Shown piece by piece: positions 47,358-53,523 of a stretch of DNA of 64,000 nt. Within the stretch, counting starts at the first letter, position 1, and every line of letters begins with the position of its first letter. The DNA is from Rikenellaceae bacterium (GTDB lineage Bacteria; Bacteroidota; Bacteroidia; Bacteroidales; Rikenellaceae): contig JAGBHC010000051.1 of the NCBI GenBank assembly GCA_017935625.1, forward strand, positions 1-64,000, in the 5' to 3' direction. The notes beneath the pieces are model-generated. The model was given only the letters and a program-made list of their open reading frames with translations. It was not told the origin of the DNA and made no database searches. A program made the translations under genes and the position numbers.

Positions 47358-48845
47358 TTATTTCTGTGTCTTCAATCTCGATTCGAGTTCCCCGCGCCAG
47401 CGCCGGTAGCACGCCTCCAGCAGGGCGGCCGACCCGGGGTCGGGGTCCACCCGTTCGACGCACTCCAGCGAAGCGAACGCCTCCCGCCGGTCGGCATAGA
47501 GGCCGGCCCCCAGCGCAGCTCCCCGGGCAGCCCCCAGCGAGCCGTCCGTATCGTAGAGTTCGATGCTCGCGCCGCACAACGAGGCCAGCGTCCGCCGGAA
47601 AAGCGGACTGAGGAAAAGATTGGCCCGGCCGGCCCGAATCACCGACAGGTCGAGCCCCACGCCCCGCATGACCTCCATACCATAGCGGAACGCGCACGCC
47701 ACCCCCTCCTGCGCAGCACGCAGCAGGTGGCGCCGGTCGTGGCGGTTGAGGTCCACGCCGGTCAGCGTCACCCCCGTGTAGCGATTGCCCAGCATGCGCT
47801 CGGCTCCGTTGCCGAACGGCAGCAGCGTCACGCCGTCGCTGCCGGCCGGAACCTGCTCGCACAGGGCGTTTATCTCTGCGTAACCGATTTCAGGAGCCCA
47901 CATCCGGCGGGCCCAGGCATTGAGGATGCCCACTCCGTTGATGCAGAGCAACACGCCGTAGCGCGGAGCCGCGGCCGTGTGGTTCACATGCAGGAACGTG
48001 TTCACCCGCATCGCGGGGTCGGCCGCCGCCGAGGAGGTCACTCCGTAGACGACCCCCGACGTTCCGGCCGTAGCCGCCACCTCGCCGCACTCCGTCACAT
48101 GGAGCGAAAAGGCGTTATTGGGCTGGTCACCCGCCCGGTAGCTCACCGGCGTGCCGCGCCGGATGCCCAGCTGCGCCTCGGCGGCGGCCGAAACGCGGGC
48201 CTGCACCCCTATCGAGGGACGCAGGTCGGGAATCATGCCGTGCGGAATACCCAGCGCGTCGGCCACGGGCCAGGCCGTCGTCCCCTCCCTGAAATCCCAG
48301 AGTATCTGTTCGGAAAGGCCGCCCGGAGTGGTCGAGATGTCTCCCGTCAGCCGATAGACCACATAGTCTCCCGGCAGCAGCAGATGCCGCGTCCGGGCGA
48401 ATGTCTCCGGCTCGTGCTCCCGCACCCAGGCCATCTTGGCGGCGGTGAAGTTGCCCGGCTCGTTGAGCGTATGCTCCAGGCAATAGCTTTCGCCCAGCTC
48501 CCGCGCGGCCCGCTCGCCGTAGGGCACCGCCCGGCTGTCGCACCAGATAATGGCCGGACGCAACGCTTCGCCCCGCCCGTCGAGGCAGACCAGTCCGTGC
48601 ATCTGATAGGTGACCCCCACGGCCGCCACTTCGCCCATGTCGAAGCGGCGGGAGAGCTCCCTTATCCCGGCGCATACGTACTCCCACCACATCTGCGGCG
48701 CCTGCTCGGCCCACCCCTCGCGGGGAGCCGCAATGGGCATCTCGCTCGCGGGGAAGACCGCACTGCCGACTTTTCTGCCCGAGGGGACGTCCATCAGCGA
48801 CACCTTCACCGACGAACTCCCCACATCGATTCCCAATGTTTTCAT
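47358..48845 (-). CDS. xylB: xylulokinase
   Basis: 495 residues. An FGGY kinase phosphorylating D-xylulose. The start MKTLGIDVGSSSVKVSLMD forms the phosphate loop; GVTYQMHGLVCLD, AIIWCDSRAVPYGE, LLLPGDYVVYRLTGD and ATAGTSGVVYGV match the family. It lies between rpiB and xylA; all three feed pentoses into the pentose phosphate pathway. Confidence 0.95.
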   Translation of the reverse strand: MKTLGIDVGSSSVKVSLMDVPSGRKVGSAVFPASEMPIAAPREGWAEQAPQMWWEYVCAGIRELSRRFDMGEVAAVGVTYQMHGLVCLDGRGEALRPAIIWCDSRAVPYGERAARELGESYCLEHTLNEPGNFTAAKMAWVREHEPETFARTRHLLLPGDYVVYRLTGDISTTPGGLSEQILWDFREGTTAWPVADALGIPHGMIPDLRPSIGVQARVSAAAEAQLGIRRGTPVSYRAGDQPNNAFSLHVTECGEVAATAGTSGVVYGVTSSAAADPAMRVNTFLHVNHTAAAPRYGVLLCINGVGILNAWARRMWAPEIGYAEINALCEQVPAGSDGVTLLPFGNGAERMLGNRYTGVTLTGVDLNRHDRRHLLRAAQEGVACAFRYGMEVMRGVGLDLSVIRAGRANLFLSPLFRRTLASLCGASIELYDTDGSLGAARGAALGAGLYADRREAFASLECVERVDPDPGSAALLEACYRRWRGELESRLKTQK

Positions 48846-48892
48846 ACGGTTCTGATTTCAGTTCCGGCCCGCAGGCCGGACAGACGGAACGG

Positions 48893-49342
48893 CTACTCGC
48901 ACTTCCCCACGGGAATCTTGTCGATACGGCGCTGGTGGCGTCCGCCCTCGAACGCGGTGTCGAGAAACGCATCGATGATTTGCACGGCGGTTTCCGGCTC
49001 GATGAAACGGGCCGGCATGACGCAGACGTTGGCATCGTTGTGCGAGCGGGCCAGGCCCGAAATCTCGGGCGTCCAGCAGAGCGCCGAACGGATTCCCTGG
49101 TGCTTGTTGAGCGTCATGTTGATGCCGTTGCCGCTGCCGCACATGGCGATGCCGCGGGGCACCTCGCCCCGCTCGACGGCCTCGGCCAGCGGATGGGCGA
49201 AATCGGCGTAGTCGCAGCTCTCCTCGCTGTAACATCCGAAATCCAATACGTCGAAACCCCGGCTGTCGAGATAGCCTACGGTAAACTCCTTGAGCTGATA
49301 GCCCGCATGGTCGCAGGCGACTCCTATTTTCGGTTTGGTCAT
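48893..49342 (-). CDS. rpiB: ribose-5-phosphate isomerase B
   Basis: 149 residues from MTKPKIGVACDHAGYQLKEF. It interconverts ribose-5-phosphate and ribulose-5-phosphate. The active-site motif is AMCGSGNGINMTLNK (Cys68); ARSHNDANVCVMPARF is the second signature. The longer frame begins in the promoter region. First gene of the pentose operon. Confidence 0.95.
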   Translation of the reverse strand: MTKPKIGVACDHAGYQLKEFTVGYLDSRGFDVLDFGCYSEESCDYADFAHPLAEAVERGEVPRGIAMCGSGNGINMTLNKHQGIRSALCWTPEISGLARSHNDANVCVMPARFIEPETAVQIIDAFLDTAFEGGRHQRRIDKIPVGKCE

Positions 49343-49373
49343 GGTCGGTCGATTTTTTTTGGTTAGTCTATGG

Positions 49374-49404
49374 CAAAGGTAAAAATATTTTCGCATCATG
49401 CAAC
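49374..49404 (-). promoter_or_regulatory. promoter of rpiB-xylB-xylA
   Basis: On the minus strand TACCTTTG (49374-49381) has GTTG (49401-49404) 19 bp upstream. The -33 element lies inside the TGCAACGTT box of the divergent ECF promoter, so the two promoters probably exclude each other. Confidence 0.55.
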
Positions 49405-49426
49405 GTTATTGCCTGCGAATACATCT
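49399..49426 (+). promoter_or_regulatory. predicted ECF promoter, copy 1 (before sigma factor B)
   Basis: TGCAACGTT (49399-49407), 13 bp, ACATCT (49421-49426) followed by ACCTATA. The GTG start of sigma B lies 24 bp after the ACATCT. The position before an ECF gene and two further exact copies imply autoregulation by sigma factor B. Confidence 0.72.
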
Positions 49427-49449
49427 ACCTATACAGAAACTATACCCCG

Positions 49450-49983
49450 GTGAAGAGCAGGCTTGATTACATAATCGACGGTTGCCGCAGAGGAGATAAC
49501 GACGCACGCCGCGAATTGTATGAAGAATATGCGGCTCTCATGTACGGCGTTATCTGCCGCTACGTACACGACCGGGCCGCCGCCCAGGACCTGCTGCACG
49601 ACGGCTTCATCACCCTCTACACCAAAATTGGGGAGTTTCGCGGCGAAGGGTCGTTCGAGGGATGGTGCCGGAGAATCTTCGTGAACACCGCACTGGGATA
49701 TCTCCGGCGCAACAATCCGCTCGAAGGGGCCGACACCGAGGAGCGGCTGGCGAAAACCGGTTCGGCCGAGGCTTCGGTGATAGAGAAGATGGGGGCCGAC
49801 GACATTCTGAAGGCCATCGACCGGCTGCCGCCGGGATACCGGACCATCCTCAACCTCTATGCCGTGGACGGATACTCCCACCGGGAGATAGGCCAGATGC
49901 TCGGGGTGAGCGAAAACACCTCGCGCTCGCAGTACTCGCGCGCACGGGGGCGCCTGGCGGAGATACTCACCCGCAACCGCTGA
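49450..49983 (+). CDS. ECF-type RNA polymerase sigma factor B
   Basis: 177 residues starting at a GTG. Region 2 has GDNDARRELYEEYAALMYGV, AQDLLHDGFITLYTKIGEF and WCRRIFVNTALGYLRR. Region 4 has LPPGYRTILNLYAVDGYSHREI and SENTSRSQYSRARGRL. The upstream ECF motif argues that it controls its own gene. It is followed 70 bp later by a membrane/barrel fusion that is probably its anti-sigma factor. Confidence 0.93.
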   Translation: MKSRLDYIIDGCRRGDNDARRELYEEYAALMYGVICRYVHDRAAAQDLLHDGFITLYTKIGEFRGEGSFEGWCRRIFVNTALGYLRRNNPLEGADTEERLAKTGSAEASVIEKMGADDILKAIDRLPPGYRTILNLYAVDGYSHREIGQMLGVSENTSRSQYSRARGRLAEILTRNR

Positions 49984-50053
49984 CCGGCCGCACGCGGCAG
50001 CCGGACCGAACGGACGACAAACGAAACAAGGGAAAAACGAAGAGTCGAAGAAA

Positions 50054-51346
50054 ATGACGGAAAAAGACCACATAGAAGAGCTGCTTCACCGAAAACTCCA
50101 CGACCACGGCCAGGAGCCGCCGCAGGAGGTATGGACGCACATCGCCAGGAGTCTCGAGGCCGGTGCGGTTCCTCCCGCGCCCGCGCCGCGGCGAAAACTG
50201 TGGAGAATCGCAGCGGCAGTGACTTCGGCGGCGGCCATGCTCACGGCCGCCCTGCTGCTCGTCCCCTCCGTCGAGCCGCCCGCAGAGCATCTGGCCTCCG
50301 TCGCGCCCCGGCAGCAGGACGACCGGCAGGCCGTGGAGCGGCTCATCGGCAGCGCCATCACCGTGGACGACCTCTCCCGCAAGCTCCAGGGACGGGAGAC
50401 CCCCTCCGCCCATCGCTCCGCCCCGCAGGTTCCCTACACCGAAACCGCCCGGCTCATCGCAGCCGACGCCCCCGCGGCGGAGGAGTCCGCCGACCCCACT
50501 CCGGCCGAGATAATCCGTGCGGCCACCCGCACCGACGAACGGCCCCCGCACCGCGGCGAATCACAGCCGGTGCCGGAGGCGGTCCCCGGCCGCGACCGCG
50601 CGGGCTACTCCCCCTCGCCGCAGTGGGAGACCCTCGCCGAACTGAAACGCAGACGCACCCGCAGGCCCAAGCCGGGTCTTTCGCTCTATGCCCTCAACAG
50701 CAGCGGCATCCGAACGGGCGGCAACGGCACTCCCCGGCCGATAGTCATGGCGACCGCACCGCAGGCCATTTCGGTGGTGAACGACCACAGCATCCTGATG
50801 AAATCCGGCACACGGACTCCGCGCCAGGCAATCAAAATGCACCACAAGTACCCGGTGACGGTGGGTATCGGCATCGACTATCCGCTCTCCGCACGATTCA
50901 GCCTCGAGAGCGGCGTGACATACAGCTATCTGCAATCCACCTCCGCCACCTTCACCCAGCAGGTGTCGGACTACCGGCTGCGGCAGGAGCTCCACTACAT
51001 CGGCATCCCGCTCAAGCTGAACTACCGTCTGGTCGATACCCCCCGCTTCGGATTCTACGCCGGTGCGGGCGGCATGCTCGAGAAGGGAGTCCGGGGCACG
51101 CGCACCACGACCATCCTGACCCGGGGAACGACCGCCAAAGAGCGCACCTCGTTCAAGGTCGAAGGCGTGCAGCCCTCGGTGGGCGCTTCGCTGGGCGTGG
51201 AATACAAACCGGCCGAGCTCGTGAGCATCTATCTCGAACCGGGCATCTCCTACTACTTCGACAACTCGCAACCCGACAACTACCGGACGGAACATCCGCT
51301 CAACTTCTCGCTCAAAGCGGGCGTGCGGTTCAACCTCTCGAAATAA
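50054..51346 (+). CDS. anti-sigma-like protein fused to an outer-membrane beta-barrel
   Basis: 430 residues in three parts. Residues 1-48 are cytoplasmic-like and charged (HIEELLHRKLHDHGQEPPQ, then VWTHIARSL), a pattern seen in Bacteroidetes proteins next to ECF sigma genes. Residues 49-70 form one membrane helix (WRIAAAVTSAAAMLTAALLL). Residues 75-215 are a Pro/Arg/Glu-rich linker long enough to cross the periplasm. Residues 235-430 form a PorT-like barrel (YPVTVGIGIDYPLSARFSLE, LHYIGIPLKLNYRL, GAGGMLEKG, LNFSLKAGVRFNLSK). There is no signal peptide. I infer a trans-envelope sensor that holds sigma B until an outer-membrane signal releases it. Confidence 0.8.
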   Translation: MTEKDHIEELLHRKLHDHGQEPPQEVWTHIARSLEAGAVPPAPAPRRKLWRIAAAVTSAAAMLTAALLLVPSVEPPAEHLASVAPRQQDDRQAVERLIGSAITVDDLSRKLQGRETPSAHRSAPQVPYTETARLIAADAPAAEESADPTPAEIIRAATRTDERPPHRGESQPVPEAVPGRDRAGYSPSPQWETLAELKRRRTRRPKPGLSLYALNSSGIRTGGNGTPRPIVMATAPQAISVVNDHSILMKSGTRTPRQAIKMHHKYPVTVGIGIDYPLSARFSLESGVTYSYLQSTSATFTQQVSDYRLRQELHYIGIPLKLNYRLVDTPRFGFYAGAGGMLEKGVRGTRTTTILTRGTTAKERTSFKVEGVQPSVGASLGVEYKPAELVSIYLEPGISYYFDNSQPDNYRTEHPLNFSLKAGVRFNLSK

Positions 51347-51369
51347 AAACGAGAAAAAGCGCCCCGCCG

Positions 51370-51397
51370 TGCAACGTTCGCCCGCTGGCGGACATCT
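51370..51397 (+). promoter_or_regulatory. predicted ECF promoter, copy 2 (before NigD-like gene)
   Basis: TGCAACGTT (51370-51378), 13 bp, ACATCT (51392-51397). A transcript from about 51405 would carry the NigD-like gene alone, in addition to read-through from the module B operon. Confidence 0.7.
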
Positions 51398-51478
51398 TAC
51401 ATAGGGTAACCGGAACGGCCGCCGGTCTCAGTAAAATGCAAGACAAACCATTTTCGAACGACAAAAAAAAGCGTATAT

Positions 51479-52288
51479 ATGAAAAACTTCAAATTCCCGA
51501 TTCTCCTATCCGCGATGCTCGCCCTCATCGCATTCGCCTCCTGCTCCGACACCCACAACAGCGAGTGGGGCGACTACCTCATCAGCTACGGTACGGTCGT
51601 CAAGACGGAGCGGACCGCCGACAATTTCGACATCAAGCGCGACGACGGCGTACTGCTGCACATATCCTCCAACCTCATCCCCAACGTGCAGCTCGACGAC
51701 CAGCAGCGCGTGCTGGTCAATTACACGATTATTCCGGACCAGGCCCCGGGGGGGGGTAGCTTCGATTCTTCGACCTCGCCCATAAAGAGTTACAACGTGC
51801 AGCTCAACGGCATCGAGAAGATTCTCACCAAGCGGGCCCTCACCGAAAGTTTCATCCTGGCCGACGAGCAGCATCGCAACGACAGCATCGGCAACGACGC
51901 GATAATCATCACCGACGCATGGTTCACCGGCAAATACATCAACATCCATTTCGCCGTATGGGAATGGGGCGAGGCTTTCGAGAACTCCCACTTCCTGAAC
52001 ATGGTCTACGACGACACCCTGCCCGCCGGCGAAGCGGCCCGGCTCACGCTCCGTCACAAGAGCACCGGCCCCGGAGGCATCTCGGGCGGACAGATACTGC
52101 GCTACGGCGACGTATCGTTCGACATCTCCGCCATCCTTCCCGAGGGCGGCACCGAACGCGAAGTGGAGCTCCGCTGGCAGAATTACAGCGGCACGGTGAG
52201 CACCGACACCGGCACCTTCCGCCTCAACGCCACGTCGGATTCGGCCCCCAAGGGCTCTTTCAACGCCACATCTTTAGTGGAAAAATAA
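51479..52288 (+). CDS. NigD-like lipoprotein with G9 tract
   Basis: 269 residues with a lipoprotein signal (SAMLALIAFASCSD; lipid on C22). The body (ISYGTVVKTERTADNFDIKR, QLDDQQRVLVNYTII, TDAWFTGKYINIHFAVWE, SGGQILRYGDVSFDIS) fits the NigD-like two-domain family of Bacteroidales, function unknown, usually surface or periplasmic lipoproteins. Codons 90-93 contain nine consecutive G (51748-51756). Adding one G gives a stop after residue 93; removing one gives a stop about ten codons later. The gene can therefore be switched by slippage. It has its own ECF promoter. Confidence 0.85.
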   Translation: MKNFKFPILLSAMLALIAFASCSDTHNSEWGDYLISYGTVVKTERTADNFDIKRDDGVLLHISSNLIPNVQLDDQQRVLVNYTIIPDQAPGGGSFDSSTSPIKSYNVQLNGIEKILTKRALTESFILADEQHRNDSIGNDAIIITDAWFTGKYINIHFAVWEWGEAFENSHFLNMVYDDTLPAGEAARLTLRHKSTGPGGISGGQILRYGDVSFDISAILPEGGTEREVELRWQNYSGTVSTDTGTFRLNATSDSAPKGSFNATSLVEK

Positions 52289-52310
52289 CAATAATAAGGG
52301 TTTAAGTGGA

Positions 52311-52345
52311 ATCCCCGCCGGCGGAGCTGCCGGCGGGGATTTTTC
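52311..52345 (+). terminator. terminator after NigD-like gene
   Basis: The stem ATCCCCGCCGGC/GCCGGCGGGGAT with a short loop is followed by TTTTT. Confidence 0.88.
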
Positions 52346-52380
52346 CATTCCGCACCGGCCTCACGCCCCCGGCTTTCCGA

Positions 52381-52818
52381 AAAGGCGCCCGACCGGTTTA
52401 CGACATGAGCGGGAACGTATGGGAATGGTGTCAGGACCTATACGCCCCCTACGGCACGTCCGGCACGACGAATCCGCAAGGCGGAGTCCAGGAGCTTCGC
52501 CGGGTGCGCAGAGGCGGCAGCAGCGAGAAAAGATACGTTCCTCCTGCGGTGGCACTCCGGCACGACGAATCCGCAAGGCGGAGTCCAGGAGCTCCGCCGG
52601 GTGCGCAGAGGCGGCAGCAGCGAGAAAAGATACGTTCCTCCTGCGGTGGCACGTCCGGCATGACGAATCCGCAAGGCGGAGTCCAGGAGCTTCGCCGGGT
52701 GCGCAGAGGCGGCAGCTGGAGAGACGATGCCCCCTGCTGTCTCTCCGCATTCCGGAGCCGCAACCGTCCCTCGGCCAAAGGAGAGTGGCACGGAGTGCGT
52801 CTGGCCGCGGATTGGGAC
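52381..52818 (+). pseudogene. fragment of a formylglycine-generating-enzyme (SUMF1/FGE-sulfatase) domain protein with internal tandem repeats
   Basis: Only the C-terminal end of the FGE fold remains: VYDMSGNVWEWCQDLYAPYG, then RRVRRGGSW, and later AFRSRNRPSAKGEWHGVRLA. The N-terminal 150-200 residues, promoter and start are missing because the NigD terminator lies just upstream, and no stop follows GVRLA. The core is interrupted by tandem repeats (52453-52550, 98 bp; 52551-52647, 97 bp; 52648-52716 partial). Units of 98 and 97 bp sum to 195, so unit 3 returns to the reading frame of unit 1. FGE-like proteins in this phylum are often lipoproteins or diversity-generating retroelement targets; no reverse transcriptase is visible here. 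Confidence 0.7.
52453..52716 (+). repeat. 97/98-bp tandem repeat, 2.7 copies
   Basis: Each full unit starts GGCAC(G)TCCGGCA and ends CCTCCTGCGGT. Copies 1 and 2 differ by one deleted base near the start and one or two substitutions. Copy 3 keeps the first 69 bp and then continues into unique FGE-like sequence. The last 29 bp of the full units (from AGCGAGAAAAG) are not FGE-like. Confidence 0.9.
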
Positions 52819-52854
52819 ACCCCACACGCATGCCCCCACGCTCATGCCCCACGC

Positions 52855-53523
52855 TCAGCGGCGGGAAAAATCGATGATTTCGTAACCGGAATAATCGCCG
52901 GCATCGAAGCGGAAATAGTCCGCATCGAGCTGTTCGGCCCGGAAAGAGACGAGGGTCACGGCCACCTGCTGGCCGCCGAAACGGTAGACGACGCCGGCCG
53001 GGAGCCCGCTCCGCTCGTCGATATAGAGCGTCATGCCCTCGTCGGAGCTCCCTTTCGCCCCCTCTCCGGGCGTGAGCTCCACCACCCGGCACATCCGCCC
53101 GCCGTACTCGCGCCGCCCCGCCGAACGGGCGTCGTATCCGGTATCGAGCAGGTCGAAGGCCCGTGTGGGGTCGCTGAGTATGTTGCCGCGCTCCGAAGCC
53201 TCCGTCCGGTCGATGGTCACCTCCCGGTCGGTTTCGTTCACCTCGTAACGCAACCGGCCGTTGCCGAGCAGCCGGCCCCCGGGGAGCTTCACCTCGAAAT
53301 CGTCGCCACGCACCAGGCAGCTACCCTCGATGCGGTCGTCGCCCTCGCCGACGACGAATTCGATACGATATCCCGCGCCCAGCGCCGCGATACGGCTGCG
53401 AAGCGCAGCCAGCGCCTGCCGCGCCTCTTCGTCGCCGCGGCACGGCAGCACGGCAATCAACGCCAGCAATGCCGGCAACGCGCTCTTCCATGCGCCTCTC
53501 ATAAGCCTGACGTGTCTATCCAT
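52855..53523 (-). CDS. LolA-like outer-membrane lipoprotein carrier
   Basis: 222 residues with a signal segment (SALPALLALIAVLPCRG). YRIEFVVGEGDDRIEGSCLV, DDFEVKLPGGRLLGNG and LRYEVNETDREVTIDRTEA match the LolA/LolB-like unclosed barrel that carries lipoproteins across the periplasm. The ATG overlaps the ftsK stop by a few bases, and ftsK-lolA order is common in bacteria, supporting the call. A shorter start (Met 8) is possible. Confidence 0.85.
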   Translation of the reverse strand: MDRHVRLMRGAWKSALPALLALIAVLPCRGDEEARQALAALRSRIAALGAGYRIEFVVGEGDDRIEGSCLVRGDDFEVKLPGGRLLGNGRLRYEVNETDREVTIDRTEASERGNILSDPTRAFDLLDTGYDARSAGRREYGGRMCRVVELTPGEGAKGSSDEGMTLYIDERSGLPAGVVYRFGGQQVAVTLVSFRAEQLDADYFRFDAGDYSGYEIIDFSRR

